Assembly (NCBI RefSeq): GCF_020171845.1
Contig: NZ_JAIVAM010000002.1
Span: 434,001-498,000, forward strand
DNA: 64,000 nucleotides
DNA from: Cytobacillus kochii
GTDB lineage: Bacteria > Bacillota > Bacilli > Bacillales > Cytobacillaceae
Direction of reading: 5' to 3'
The stretch's first letter is position 1. Every line of letters starts with the position of its first letter. The position numbers and the translations under genes were made by a program. Shown here in pieces: positions 28,186 to 37,469 of this stretch. Under the pieces are notes generated by a model. It worked only from the letters and a program-made list of their open reading frames with translations. It did no database searches and was not told where the DNA came from.

Positions 28186-28203
28186 AACATAAGGAACCCC
28201 TAT
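28186..28203. repeat. Left arm of an inverted repeat split by the IS
   Basis: AACATAAGGAACCCCTAT is the reverse complement, bar one base, of 29649-29667 on the far side of the insertion sequence. Without the element the two arms would form an 18-bp hairpin. Confidence 0.75.
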
Positions 28204-28262
28204 ATTTTGAACTGCACCCCAATTGTTAGACACTATCTACAACTATTGGAGGTGCAGTTTTT

Positions 28263-28772
28263 TTGTCCAAATTTACTGCGGAAATGAAGCTACAAGCCGT
28301 GACTCGCTATTTAAGCGGAAAAGAAAGTTACAGAGAAATTGGAGAATCTATTGGAATAGATCACAAATCGATTGTTAAATGGGTAAGACAATACAACTAC
28401 AATGGTGCAGAGGCATTGGTGAAACGTTGTACAAGTTATACACAAATGTTTAAACTAGAAGTACTACAATATATGACTGAAAATGGTACTTCTCTATGTG
28501 AAACGGCAGCTATTTTTAATATCCCAGCGCATTCCACTCTAGCTGTATGGAAAAGAAAGTTTGAAACACAAGGGATAGATGCCCTTCAGTCACAGGAACA
28601 GGGGCGTCTATCCATGAAAAAAGATTCAAATAAACAAAGTTCTACTGACCGTTCTTTTGAAGCACTAGAAAATCGAATAAAACAACTGGAAATGGAAAAT
28701 GAGTATTTAAAAAAGTTGAATGCCTTAGTTCAAAACAAGGAAAAATCACCAAACAAGACAAAGCACAAGTAG
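28263..28772 (+). CDS. IS3-family transposase OrfA
   Basis: 169 residues from TTG 28263, with GGAGGTG at 28248-28254. Two helix-turn-helix units (SYREIGESIGIDHKSIVKWV and TSLCETAAIFNIPAHSTLAVW) bind the IS ends; a leucine-zipper-like C-terminus (ALENRIKQLEMENEYLKKLN) follows. It is read through by -1 frameshifting into OrfB. Confidence 0.92.
   Translation: MSKFTAEMKLQAVTRYLSGKESYREIGESIGIDHKSIVKWVRQYNYNGAEALVKRCTSYTQMFKLEVLQYMTENGTSLCETAAIFNIPAHSTLAVWKRKFETQGIDALQSQEQGRLSMKKDSNKQSSTDRSFEALENRIKQLEMENEYLKKLNALVQNKEKSPNKTKHK
28709..28715 (+). promoter_or_regulatory. Programmed -1 frameshift heptamer A AAA AAG
   Basis: In OrfA frame the codons are TTA AAA AAG, so the slippery heptamer AAAAAAG lies across them. 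From 28712 the -1 frame is open continuously into OrfB, as needed for an OrfAB fusion transposase. Confidence 0.85.
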
Positions 28773-28798
28773 TCTATGAGTTAAGGCATAAGTATTCG

Positions 28799-29611
28799 GT
28801 GAAGTCACTCGTAAAACTCGCTGGCATTCCACGCAGCACCTATTATAATTTAGTAAAACGAATGAATCGACTTGATCCAGACACCGATATAAAAGGAGAA
28901 ATCCAAGCCATTTATGAAGAACATGAAGGTCGTTACGGTTACCGTCGTATTCGGGATGAGCTAGTGAATCGTGGGAAAAAAGTAAATCATAAGAAGGTTC
29001 AACGAATCATGAAAGAGCTGGGTTTAAGATGCCTAGTGCGGATGAAAAGGTATAAATCTTATAAAGGCACAGTCGGTAAAATAGCGCCAAATCATTTAGA
29101 CCGTCAATTTAGTGCGGACGCACCGAATGAAAAATGGGTAACAGATATTACAGAATTCAAGCTATTTGGTGAAAAGCTGTATCTATCGCCTGTATTAGAT
29201 TTATTTAATGGTGAAATTATTACGTATACCATCGGTTCTCGACCAACGTATTCATTAGTTTCGGACATGTTAGAAAAAGCATTAGAATCCTTACCAGAAA
29301 GGCATCAATTACTCATGCATTCCGACCAAGGATGGCATTATCAAATGAACCAATATCGCAACTTGCTTCAAGCAAAAGGGGTTAAACAGAGTATGTCACG
29401 TAAAGGTAACTGTTACGATAACTCTGTAATGGAAAACTTCTTTGGGATACTGAAGTCAGAATTGCTTTATTTTAAGGAATTTGAAAGTGTGAACCACTTT
29501 AAACTAGAATTAGAAAAATATATAGAATACTATAATAGGAAACGGTTAAAGGGAAAATTGAAAATGAGTCCGGTACAATACCGAACTCATTTTGAACAAG
29601 TTGCCTCATGA
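28799..29611 (+). CDS. IS3-family transposase OrfB (DDE integrase)
   Basis: 270 residues from GTG 28799, but the functional product is probably the OrfAB fusion entered at 28712. HTH_21 region (YEEHEGRYGYRRIRDEL) followed by the rve integrase core: Asp in WVTDITEF, Asp in MHSDQGWHYQ and Glu in NSVMENFFGILKSE form the DDE triad. The C-terminal YIEYYNRKRLKGKLKMSPVQ is typical of IS150-type elements. Confidence 0.93.
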   Translation: MKSLVKLAGIPRSTYYNLVKRMNRLDPDTDIKGEIQAIYEEHEGRYGYRRIRDELVNRGKKVNHKKVQRIMKELGLRCLVRMKRYKSYKGTVGKIAPNHLDRQFSADAPNEKWVTDITEFKLFGEKLYLSPVLDLFNGEIITYTIGSRPTYSLVSDMLEKALESLPERHQLLMHSDQGWHYQMNQYRNLLQAKGVKQSMSRKGNCYDNSVMENFFGILKSELLYFKEFESVNHFKLELEKYIEYYNRKRLKGKLKMSPVQYRTHFEQVAS

Positions 29612-29648
29612 AATAACTGTGTCTAACTTTTAGGGGTCACTACATTTA

Positions 29649-29667
29649 ATAGGGGTTTCCTTATGTT
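29649..29667. repeat. Right arm of the split inverted repeat
   Basis: ATAGGGGTTTCCTTATGTT; see the left arm at 28186-28203. It ends five bases before the glutathione peroxidase stop, so the intact hairpin was probably the peroxidase terminator. Confidence 0.75.
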
Positions 29668-29671
29668 AATT

Positions 29672-30148
29672 TTAGAGCAATTTTTCAATGTCACTTGTTA
29701 TTTTTTCAGGTTCGGTTGTTGGTGCGTATCTGTCGTATACCTCCCCATTCCGGTCAATAAGAAACTTAGTGAAATTCCATTTAATATTCTTTGAAAGTAC
29801 ACCTTTCTTCTCTTCTTTTAAATAAGCAAACAGTGGATCTGTGTTATCACCGTTTACATCTATTTTTGCAAACATTGGAAAGGAGACACCATAATTCACT
29901 TGACAAAACTCTGTTGTTTCATCGATATTTGCGAATTCCTGGTTGTTAAATTGAGCACATGGAAATCCAAGGATGACAAAGCCTTTTTCTTTATACTTTT
30001 CATATAGCTCTTGCAATCCTTCAAACTGAGGAGTAAGACCGCACTTACTTGCCGTATTAACGATTAGGATTACTTTTCCTTCAAAATCTTTTAACTGTTG
30101 AGTATGACCATTTGTTTTTTTTACTTCAAAGTCATAAATCGTTTTCAT
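29672..30148 (-). CDS. Glutathione peroxidase-like thiol peroxidase
   Basis: ATG 30148 is chosen because GGAGGAATAATA precedes it; 158 residues, the usual size (B. subtilis BsaA/YkoT class). Peroxidatic Cys36 in [12 protein letters not shown], then [11 protein letters not shown] with the resolving-type Cys and Gln, and the Trp-Asn pair in [12 protein letters not shown]. In bacilli such enzymes reduce peroxides with thioredoxin or bacillithiol-type reductants. Monocistronic; its presumed terminator is split by the IS. Confidence 0.9.
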   Translation of the reverse strand: MKTIYDFEVKKTNGHTQQLKDFEGKVILIVNTASKCGLTPQFEGLQELYEKYKEKGFVILGFPCAQFNNQEFANIDETTEFCQVNYGVSFPMFAKIDVNGDNTDPLFAYLKEEKKGVLSKNIKWNFTKFLIDRNGEVYDRYAPTTEPEKITSDIEKLL

Positions 30149-30197
30149 TATTATTCCTCCAAACATCAAGTAGGTTTATTTTAGCCGACTTTACTAT

Positions 30198-30914
30198 TTA
30201 TAGGTAGGATTCCGCTTGTTCATTGAAAAGCATTGATTCGCTTAATTCTTTTCTTACCCTATTAATATGGTTGTTCATTAATTGCCGCGCTTCATTACCA
30301 TTTCCTGATGCAATTGCTAGATAAATATCACGGTGCTCTTCCATAGTAGATTTTTCCCGTTTATTGTCTTCGGCAAACCGGTTTGACCTCGTTACTTTTA
30401 TAGTATTTTTCATATGTTCAGTAAGGTTAGTCATAAGTTTAATAAATATAGAATGGTGTGACGCATAAACGATATGTAAGTGAAATTGAAAATCCGCGTG
30501 GATGCCGTCTTCGGACGTGGATGCCGTTTCCATCGCTAAAAGCGAATGGCGGATATTGGCTATATCTGTTGATGTCGCTCTAGTTGATGCCAATCCAGCA
30601 CACTCCACTTCTAAAACTTTTCGTAAATCTAACATTTCATATATATTTGTCTTCGGATTAGCAGAAAGGATAGGTGCTTCAGAAGTTAAACAATCAACTG
30701 ATTTAATGTATGTTCCACTCCCTTGCTTAATCTCTAAGAGACCTTTCATTTCTAAAATTTTCAATGCTTCTCTAATTGATGTTCTGCTAGAGGAAAAGAG
30801 AGTTGCAAGTACTCTTTCAGGGGGGAGGCGATCTCCTGATGAAAGTTTTTGGTTGATAATATATCCTTCTAATTGTTCTGTAATAATCATATGTGTTTTT
30901 TTCTTTTGCGACAT
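30198..30914 (-). CDS. GntR/FadR-family transcriptional regulator (LutR/LldR-like)
   Basis: ATG 30914 behind GGGAG is preferred to GTG 30923. 238 residues: N-terminal winged helix (LSSGDRLPPERVLATLFSSS, then SIREALKILEMKGLLEIKQG) and an all-helical FCD effector domain with the His/Asp/Glu metal-site pattern (HADFQFHLHIV). Proteins of this type sense lactate, glycolate or related acids. It is divergent from a GlcD-like oxidase across a 175-bp gap containing an inverted repeat, so it probably regulates that operon, and perhaps lutABC. Confidence 0.85.
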   Translation of the reverse strand: MSQKKKTHMIITEQLEGYIINQKLSSGDRLPPERVLATLFSSSRTSIREALKILEMKGLLEIKQGSGTYIKSVDCLTSEAPILSANPKTNIYEMLDLRKVLEVECAGLASTRATSTDIANIRHSLLAMETASTSEDGIHADFQFHLHIVYASHHSIFIKLMTNLTEHMKNTIKVTRSNRFAEDNKREKSTMEEHRDIYLAIASGNGNEARQLMNNHINRVRKELSESMLFNEQAESYL

Positions 30915-30982
30915 GATTTCCACTCCCTTTCATATCATCATACAAAAAAAGGGAAAATGCAGCAATTTTAAATTTTTAATTA

Positions 30983-31054
30983 TTGATTTTTTTGAATTTT
31001 CTTGTACAATGAGAACATGTTAGACCAATTTTCTCAAAATTCAATAATTGGTCT
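30983..31054 (+). promoter_or_regulatory. Promoter and FadR-type operator of the glcD-BASS operon
   Basis: TTGATT (30983-30988) and TACAAT (31005-31010) are spaced by 16 bp. Downstream, AGACCAATT (31022-31030) and AATTGGTCT (31046-31054) form a perfect inverted repeat placed to block early transcription. It is the obvious candidate site for the divergent regulator. Confidence 0.5.
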
Positions 31055-31089
31055 GTACAATTTTGATTTGTAAGGAGAGAGACTAAACA

Positions 31090-32505
31090 ATGAAAACAAC
31101 AGAGGGCAGTCAAACGAATAATCAAGAATTAGTAAGCGCTTTATTGAGCTTTTTAACAGATGAACAAGTATCTATTAATGAAACCATTCTTAACTTACAT
31201 AGTAAAGATGAATCCTATCATAAAGGTAGTCATCCTGATATTGTTGTTTATCCCAAAAATGCTAGTGAAGTAAGTCAAATTATACAAAAGGCGGGAGAAT
31301 TCCAAACGCCGATTATTCCTTTCGGGGTTGGGTCGAGTTTAGAGGGACATGTCATTCCTTACAAAAAGGGAATAACGATGAATTTTACTGAAATGAATAG
31401 AATTTTAGAAGTAAAGGAAGAAGACTTTTTAGTAAAGGTTCAACCTGGTGTGACTCGTTCGCAACTAAATAAAGAGTTGAAAAAATACGGTTTGTTTTTT
31501 CCTGTTGACCCAGGTGCTGATGCTACATTAGGCGGAATGGCAGCAACCAATGCAAGTGGTACCACTTCTGTTAAGTATGGTGTAATGAGAGATCAAGTAC
31601 TAGATTTAGAAGTGGTTTTAGCTAATGGGGAGATCATACATACCGGTAGTTTAGCCGCCAAATCTTCTTCTGGCTATCATTTAAATGGATTATTTGTCGG
31701 GTCAGAAGGGACTTTAGGCTGCTTTACTGAGTTGACGTTAAAAGTGTACGGTATTCCAGAATTCCAAATGGCTGGTAGAGCAACCTTTCCTACAATTGAT
31801 GATGCAGTTGGTGCTGTAGTTGGCATCCTACAAGCTGGCATTCCGATTGGCAGAGTTGAACTGGTAGATGAAGCTTCAATTAATCAAGTGAATATTTTTA
31901 GTGAGACTAATTACGAGATTAAACCAACGCTATTTTTAGAATTTCATGGTAATGAAGCTGGGCTTCAACAAGATGTTGAATTCATGAGAGAAATTGTAGC
32001 TGATTTCCATTGTCAAGATATAACATTTGAAACAGATACGGCTGCTCGTAATCTTTTATGGGATGCAAGACATAATTTAGCCTACGCTTATGTGCATGGC
32101 TATCCAGGTAAGAAAATGATGGTAACAGACGTATGTGTACCGATCTCAGAATTAGCGGGTGCTGTTACATATGCTAGAAAATGCCTAGATGAGATTAATT
32201 TAATTGGTGGCCTGACAGGACATGTAGGAGACGGAAACTTCCATTCGCTTGTGATGATTGATTTGAATAATGAAGAAGAAGTAAACAAAGCCAAACATTT
32301 CAATGAACAACTTGTCTTGTATGCCTTAGAAAAGGGTGGCACTTGTACTGGCGAACATGGTGTTGGGGTAGGAAAAATGAAATATCAAGAACAAGAGCAT
32401 GGGAAAGCATTAGAAGTGATGAGGAACATTAAGAATGTTTTAGATCCAAATCACATCTTAAACCCAAATAAGGTTATTCCTTTTAATTTGGAGGAGGAGA
32501 GTTAA
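31090..32505 (+). CDS. glcD: FAD-linked 2-hydroxy-acid oxidase (GlcD / D-lactate dehydrogenase type)
   Basis: 471 residues. Vanillyl-alcohol-oxidase-type FAD domain (PFGVGSSLEGHVIP, DPGADATLGGMAATNASGTT, GLFVGSEGTLGCFTELTLK) and C-terminal catalytic cap (HVGDGNFHSL, CTGEHGVGVGKM). It oxidises glycolate or D-lactate to the 2-keto acid; the sequence does not settle which. Together with lutABC this gives the region routes for both lactate enantiomers if D-lactate is the substrate. It is followed directly by a BASS-family transporter gene with only the stop codon between them. Confidence 0.85.
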   Translation: MKTTEGSQTNNQELVSALLSFLTDEQVSINETILNLHSKDESYHKGSHPDIVVYPKNASEVSQIIQKAGEFQTPIIPFGVGSSLEGHVIPYKKGITMNFTEMNRILEVKEEDFLVKVQPGVTRSQLNKELKKYGLFFPVDPGADATLGGMAATNASGTTSVKYGVMRDQVLDLEVVLANGEIIHTGSLAAKSSSGYHLNGLFVGSEGTLGCFTELTLKVYGIPEFQMAGRATFPTIDDAVGAVVGILQAGIPIGRVELVDEASINQVNIFSETNYEIKPTLFLEFHGNEAGLQQDVEFMREIVADFHCQDITFETDTAARNLLWDARHNLAYAYVHGYPGKKMMVTDVCVPISELAGAVTYARKCLDEINLIGGLTGHVGDGNFHSLVMIDLNNEEEVNKAKHFNEQLVLYALEKGGTCTGEHGVGVGKMKYQEQEHGKALEVMRNIKNVLDPNHILNPNKVIPFNLEEES

Positions 32506-33471
32506 TTGAAGATTCTGGAGGCGGTTAGTAATCTCGCAGGAAAATATTTCGCTTTTCTTGTTATTATTGCAGCAGTTGTGGCTTATCTATATCCACCGTT
32601 ATTCGTAGTCTTCGGTGGATACATTACCTTGTTACTTGGCGTAGTCATGTTCGGTATGGGTTTAACTTTAAAACCGGTGGACTTTAAATTAGTATTTTCT
32701 CACCCACTCCCTGTTTTACTGGGTTTTGTGGCGCAGTTTACAATCATGCCTTTGATGGCTTTCGCTATTGCCTACCTTATGCAATTACCGGCAGAATTAG
32801 CAGCAGGCTTAGTACTATTAGGATCAGTCCCAGGTGGTACAGCTTCTAATGTAATGGTGTATTTAGCAAAAGGAAATGTACCATTATCGATAACTATGAC
32901 ATCGTTATCCACTTTGATTGCACCAATAGCTACACCGCTCATACTTTTAGCTCTAGCAGGTCAATGGATGCCCGTTGATGCGTGGAGTATGTTTGTATCA
33001 ATTGTTCAAGTAATTATCGTTCCTATTATACTTGGTTTAGTAGTGAAGAGAATATTCCCGGTTATCGTAGAAAAAAGTATTAACGTTGTTCCACTTATTT
33101 CTGTTACAGCAATCATTATTATCGTAACTGCTGTTGTAGGAGGGAATGCTGAGAAAATTGCTTCTTCTGGGCTTTCTGTCTTTATTGCGGTGATGCTCCA
33201 TAATGCAGCAGGTTTACTATTAGGATATATGGCTGGCGTGCTTTTCAAAATGGATGAAGGTACGAGAAGAGCGATTGCTATTGAGGTGGGCATGCAAAAC
33301 TCAGGGCTAGGTGTTTCACTAGCAACTGCTCACTTTGGTCCAGTTGCCGCTATTCCAAGTGCTTTAGGTGCTGTTTGGCATAATATATCTGGTCCTATCT
33401 TAGCTACGTACTGGTCCAAAAAACCAGCAAAAGAAAAAGAGGTAATCACTAAAGAAACAAAAGCAATTTAA
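32506..33471 (+). CDS. BASS-family (bile acid:Na+ symporter-like) transporter
   Basis: 321 residues from TTG 32506, with GGAGGAGGAGAG immediately upstream. About ten membrane segments; GMGLTLKPVDFK, LVLLGSVPGGTASNVMVYLAKG and EVGMQNSGLGVSLA are family hallmarks. Bacterial members carry organic acids such as 2-keto or hydroxy acids (PanS carries ketopantoate) with sodium. Being in an operon with a 2-hydroxy-acid oxidase suggests it imports the oxidase substrate or moves the keto-acid product (inference). Confidence 0.82.
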   Translation: MKILEAVSNLAGKYFAFLVIIAAVVAYLYPPLFVVFGGYITLLLGVVMFGMGLTLKPVDFKLVFSHPLPVLLGFVAQFTIMPLMAFAIAYLMQLPAELAAGLVLLGSVPGGTASNVMVYLAKGNVPLSITMTSLSTLIAPIATPLILLALAGQWMPVDAWSMFVSIVQVIIVPIILGLVVKRIFPVIVEKSINVVPLISVTAIIIIVTAVVGGNAEKIASSGLSVFIAVMLHNAAGLLLGYMAGVLFKMDEGTRRAIAIEVGMQNSGLGVSLATAHFGPVAAIPSALGAVWHNISGPILATYWSKKPAKEKEVITKETKAI

Positions 33472-33489
33472 CTATATACCAATAATAAA

Positions 33490-33517
33490 AGAGCATCCAC
33501 TACGGATGCTCTTTTTT
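33490..33517 (+). terminator. Terminator of the glcD-BASS operon
   Basis: AGAGCATCC / GGATGCTCT stem, loop ACTAC, T-tail. Confidence 0.9.
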
Positions 33518-33539
33518 AAAAATAAGAGAATATACTAGT

Positions 33540-33827
33540 TTACTGTACAACAGCGATAATTCCTTGTTCATCGTCAAGTACGAGGTTTATACCTGCATAT
33601 GGATCACGATTAAGAAATTCATCTAACCATAATCTTAATGCTTCGATCATATTCGCTGTAATCAAGACTTGCTTACGGCCGCCAACATGAGATTCGGCAG
33701 AGAAACCATAATCGTCATCATACATGAGCTCAATTTCGACTTCTTCTAGCTTCACTTGTTTTTTACGAGAAATGTACACACATAATGCATTGACAATATC
33801 TTGTTCAGGAATAATTAATTGTTCCAT
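33540..33827 (-). CDS. YxcD-like DUF2653 protein
   Basis: 95 residues, acidic, cytosolic. VNALCVYISRKKQVKLEEVE and EAHV-like ESHVGGRKQVLITANMIEAL match my memory of the DUF2653 family (B. subtilis YxcD); function unknown. It overlaps the end of the upstream exported-protein gene by 13 bases, so the two are co-translated. Confidence 0.65.
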   Translation of the reverse strand: MEQLIIPEQDIVNALCVYISRKKQVKLEEVEIELMYDDDYGFSAESHVGGRKQVLITANMIEALRLWLDEFLNRDPYAGINLVLDDEQGIIAVVQ

Positions 33828-34264
33828 GGATTTGGTTCCTGTTTTTTCTTTTTATCTTTAATCATCGTAAAGATTTTACGAATAATCATAATGACAAAGA
33901 CGATAGCTAAAACATTGACAAGTAAACCAAGAATACTACCTAACATACCCATATTTCCAAACAGGCCGCCAAATAATAATCCTGCTAGTCCACCTAACAT
34001 AAGTCCTTTCATTAATCCGCCAGAAAAGAAACCACCATTATTCTTTTGTTGTTGATTTGTAGCTGTGTTGTTTTTTTGTTGCTGATTATTTTGAACGTTC
34101 GATTGGTTGTTATTGTTTGTCGTGCTTTTATTAAAGTTTACACCTTTTTTACCTGATTTATAAGATTTCGCCTCAACAGTTGAAACCTGGTCTTGGAAGA
34201 TTGTTGTTCCTACTGGTGAAAAGACAAGTGCTGCAGTAAGTAAAGCTGCAAAAATTTTCTTCAT
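33815..34264 (-). CDS. Exported membrane protein with Asn/Gln-rich linker
   Basis: 149 residues. Signal peptide at 1-33 ending TVEA-K, then an Asn/Gln-rich linker (about 45-75), a Gly-rich hydrophobic stretch (GGLMKGLMLGGLAGLLFGGL), a second membrane segment (NVLAIVFVIMIIRKIF) and a basic tail. It resembles Tim44-like/YxcD-partner membrane proteins, a weak assignment. Upstream partner of the DUF2653 gene. Confidence 0.55.
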   Translation of the reverse strand: MKKIFAALLTAALVFSPVGTTIFQDQVSTVEAKSYKSGKKGVNFNKSTTNNNNQSNVQNNQQQKNNTATNQQQKNNGGFFSGGLMKGLMLGGLAGLLFGGLFGNMGMLGSILGLLVNVLAIVFVIMIIRKIFTMIKDKKKKQEPNPWNN

Positions 34265-34448
34265 TATCTATAGTTCCCCCTAATAGTGTATTACTACTTA
34301 TTATATCAAAATAGGTTAACTATTTGTAAGCAAAATTAGATTGTGCGTTTTTTGACATAAATGATTTAAACGGTTATTCATTGCAATGATGATAGAAGTC
34401 AGCTATAATTTTCGCGATATAGATAATTTTCAGAAAGGTTGTGTTTAC

Positions 34449-35717
34449 TTGAACATATACTCACTTGCGTTTGCAAAAGAAAAGGACCAACAAGATCAAC
34501 TGGCAAAATATCGTAAGGAATTTTACCTGAGAGACGATTTAATATATCTAGATGGCAACTCTTTAGGGTTATTATCTAAAAGAGCTGAAAAATCACTACA
34601 TGAAGTAATTCAATCCTGGAAGGAATACGCAATTGATGGTTGGACCGAGGGAGGGGCTCCGTGGTATTATATGGCCGAAACAATTGGGGAAAGCTTGGCC
34701 AAGCTCGTAGGTGCTAAGAAAGCAGAAGTTATCGCATCAAATTCTACGACAGTTAATTTGCATCAAATATTAGCTACCTTTTTCCAACCAAAAGAAGGTA
34801 AAAATAAAATTATCGCAGATGAGCTAAACTTTCCGTCTGATATTTATGCGATCAAAAGTCATCTTCGTCTGAGAGGCTATTCAGAAGAACAATTCATTAG
34901 TATTAAGAGTAGAGATGGTCAGTTTATTCGCGAAGAAGATATTATTGCAGCGATGAATGAAGAAATTGCACTGATTATTTTACCAAGTGTATTGTATCGA
35001 AGTGGACAGATTCTACAAATGAAAAGGTTAGTCGAAGAAGCTCATAAAAGAGACATACTAATTGGATTTGATTTATGTCATTCAATTGGTGCCATTCCCC
35101 ATTCATTAACAGAATGGAATGTTGACTTTGCCTTTTGGTGCAACTATAAACATCTAAATGGTGGACCTGGTGCTGTAGGTGGTTTATATATCAATGAATG
35201 TCATCATGGAACAGCTCCTGGCTTGGCTGGATGGTTTGGTTCTCATAAACAGAAGCAATTTGATATGGAACATGAGATGACTGTAGCAGATGACGCAAGT
35301 GCATATCAAATGGGCACGCCACAAATTTTAAGTATGGCACCATTATTGGGAGCGCTTTCTATGTTTGATGAAGTAGGGATTAATGCTATTAGGCAAAAGT
35401 CATTGCAATTAACAGATTATATGATGGACTTAATTCACAATGAATTAAAACCTTTTGCCTTTCAACTATACAACCGAACAGATGAGAGTAGAGGGGCACA
35501 TATTTTACTTGGGCATAAAGAGGCTGCGAGAATTTGCAAAGCTTTAAAGGAGGAAGGTGTTATTCCTGATTTTCGCATGCCAGATGGGATCCGTTTAGCC
35601 CCTGTGTCCTTATATAATTCCTTTGAAGATGTTTGGCGTGCAATAAACATATTGAAGAAAATCATGGAAGAGGAAACATATAAAAAGTTCGAAAATATAC
35701 GAGGAGTGATTGCCTGA
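34449..35717 (+). CDS. kynU: Kynureninase KynU
   Basis: TTG 34449 after AAAGG is chosen, giving 422 residues; the frame extends 63 bases upstream without a ribosome site. PLP enzyme that cleaves kynurenine to anthranilate and alanine. Signature segments: [32 protein letters not shown] and the PLP-lysine block [14 protein letters not shown] (Lys about 234). First of kynU-kynB-kynA, with one-base overlap to kynB. Confidence 0.93.
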   Translation: MNIYSLAFAKEKDQQDQLAKYRKEFYLRDDLIYLDGNSLGLLSKRAEKSLHEVIQSWKEYAIDGWTEGGAPWYYMAETIGESLAKLVGAKKAEVIASNSTTVNLHQILATFFQPKEGKNKIIADELNFPSDIYAIKSHLRLRGYSEEQFISIKSRDGQFIREEDIIAAMNEEIALIILPSVLYRSGQILQMKRLVEEAHKRDILIGFDLCHSIGAIPHSLTEWNVDFAFWCNYKHLNGGPGAVGGLYINECHHGTAPGLAGWFGSHKQKQFDMEHEMTVADDASAYQMGTPQILSMAPLLGALSMFDEVGINAIRQKSLQLTDYMMDLIHNELKPFAFQLYNRTDESRGAHILLGHKEAARICKALKEEGVIPDFRMPDGIRLAPVSLYNSFEDVWRAINILKKIMEEETYKKFENIRGVIA

Positions 35718-36355
35718 TGGGACATTGGATAGATATTTCTCAGCCACTGCACAATGGGATGGCACATTGGCCAGGAGATGAGGCTTTTTCTTTTAACTTA
35801 TCTGCAACGAGAGAAGAGACTGGTTCGGTTAATATTGGTCAACTGTCTACAAGTATACATATCGGTACCCATGTAGATGCACCGTTTCATTTTATAGAAG
35901 ATGGTAAAAAGACAAATGAATTAGATATTAATTTGTATATTGGTAGAGCTAAATTGATTGATTTATCAGGTGAAGAAAGAATCACGACTGCCCTATTAGA
36001 TCAATTCCCATTACAGAATGTAAAGCGACTATTAATCAAAACGAGTAGTGAGCCTAAGCCAAAGCATTTTCCAACAAGGGTCCCTGTCATCAGTGAAGAT
36101 GTCCCGTTATATTTAAAAAAATGTGGGGTGGAACTGATTGGTGTTGATTTTCCGTCAGTGGATGAATTGGATAGTAAAGCATTACCTATTCACCATAAGC
36201 TCCATCAACATAATATTCATATACTAGAAAATATCGTTGTTCATGATATTGCACAGGGAGACTATGAACTGATTGCTCTTCCACTAAGAATTGAAGGCGG
36301 AGATGGCAGTCCAGTAAGAGCAGTAATAAGAAAATTAGAAGGAGGGGGTGCATGA
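35717..36355 (+). CDS. kynB: Kynurenine formamidase KynB
   Basis: 212 residues of the cyclase family; hydrolyses N-formylkynurenine to kynurenine. Metal site [12 protein letters not shown] plus the opening [18 protein letters not shown] are characteristic. It overlaps the kynU stop by one base and the kynA start by four. Confidence 0.93.
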   Translation: MGHWIDISQPLHNGMAHWPGDEAFSFNLSATREETGSVNIGQLSTSIHIGTHVDAPFHFIEDGKKTNELDINLYIGRAKLIDLSGEERITTALLDQFPLQNVKRLLIKTSSEPKPKHFPTRVPVISEDVPLYLKKCGVELIGVDFPSVDELDSKALPIHHKLHQHNIHILENIVVHDIAQGDYELIALPLRIEGGDGSPVRAVIRKLEGGGA

Positions 36356-37203
36356 TGACAAAAAAACAGGGGCAGCCCCCGTTTGAGAATGAAAAGGGGA
36401 TACACACCGCATTCGATGAGAATATGACATATGGTGAATACTTGCAACTAGATCAAGTACTGGGCGCGCAAAAAAGGTTGTCTGGTCACCATGATGAGAT
36501 GTTGTTTATTATTATTCACCAAGTATCTGAATTATGGATGAAACTTATCTTACATGAAATTCAATCAAGTATTGCGGCCATTGAAGCTGATGACTTGTCG
36601 ACAGCACAAAAATGCTTATCTAGGGTAACGAAAACACAATCACAAATTATACAAGCTTGGGACGTTCTATCTACTCTTACACCATCTGAGTATATCGAGT
36701 TTCGACCTTTCCTCGGACAAGCTTCAGGCTTTCAATCTTATCAATATCGTATGATTGAATTCGCGCTAGGGTATAAAACACCGCATGTGCTGAAAATCTA
36801 TCAAAAAGATGCCGACTTGAAAGAAGAGTTGTTGAAATCATATGCAGCAAAAAGTCTCTATGATGTGAGTATCCATTGTTTACAGCGTAATGGTTTAACA
36901 ATTGATGAGACGATACTTTGTAGAGATGTAGAAGATACTTATGAATATAATGAGTCGGTTAAAGAAGCATGGAAATCGGTGTATTTAAATAACGAGAAGT
37001 ATTGGGAGCTCTATGAATTAGCAGAGAAACTAATAGATATTGAGGATTCGTTTCAACAATGGAGATTTAGGCATATGAAAACAGTAGAGAGAATAATAGG
37101 CTTCAAGAAAGGTACAGGTGGCTCATCTGGCGTCGGTTATCTAAAGAAAGTCATCGATCAACAATTCTTTCCTGAGTTATGGATGATTAGAACAGAATTA
37201 TAA
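36352..37203 (+). CDS. kynA: Tryptophan 2,3-dioxygenase KynA
   Basis: 283 residues; haem enzyme opening the tryptophan indole ring with O2. [33 protein letters not shown] and [20 protein letters not shown] (haem His region) are diagnostic. ATG 36352 or 36355 can be the start. Last gene of the operon; the three enzymes take tryptophan to anthranilate. Confidence 0.94.
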   Translation: MMTKKQGQPPFENEKGIHTAFDENMTYGEYLQLDQVLGAQKRLSGHHDEMLFIIIHQVSELWMKLILHEIQSSIAAIEADDLSTAQKCLSRVTKTQSQIIQAWDVLSTLTPSEYIEFRPFLGQASGFQSYQYRMIEFALGYKTPHVLKIYQKDADLKEELLKSYAAKSLYDVSIHCLQRNGLTIDETILCRDVEDTYEYNESVKEAWKSVYLNNEKYWELYELAEKLIDIEDSFQQWRFRHMKTVERIIGFKKGTGGSSGVGYLKKVIDQQFFPELWMIRTEL

Positions 37204-37224
37204 ATGAATAAATAGTAATAGTCC

Positions 37225-37263
37225 AAAAAGCCCTCTATATCATTTGATGACAGGGGCTTTTTT
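37225..37263 (+). terminator. Terminator of kynUBA
   Basis: AAAAAGCCC / GGGGCTTTTTT stem with an 18-19-base loop. Confidence 0.75.
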
Positions 37264-37469
37264 CTACTTTTATAGCAAATTGTTACGTAAACGAATGATA
37301 AGATAGGAATAATAAATCATTAGGTAAAAAGTATTGGTTTATTACAGGTTTTGATTTTTATACTTAAATTTCTGAATATTTAGGTATTTACTCTCTTGTC
37401 ATATTTTCCTAATATTACTATATTTATTCTTAATTGAAGAACAATTGAAACGAGAAGGGAGGAGGGAGT

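Larger units (their letters stand above)
28208..29644 (+). mobile_element. IS3-family insertion sequence (IS150-type), 1437 bp
   Basis: Two overlapping transposase frames lie between imperfect 26-bp inverted ends: TGAACTGCACCCC and onward to GTTAGACAC (28208-28233), and its counterpart GTGTCTAAC to CACTACA (29619-29644), both beginning TG and ending CA. The flanks show a 3-bp direct repeat TTT (28205-28207 and 29645-29647), the size expected for this group. Frames, ends and DDE residues are intact, so it may be active. It splits an inverted repeat between the proline dehydrogenase and glutathione peroxidase genes. Confidence 0.9.
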
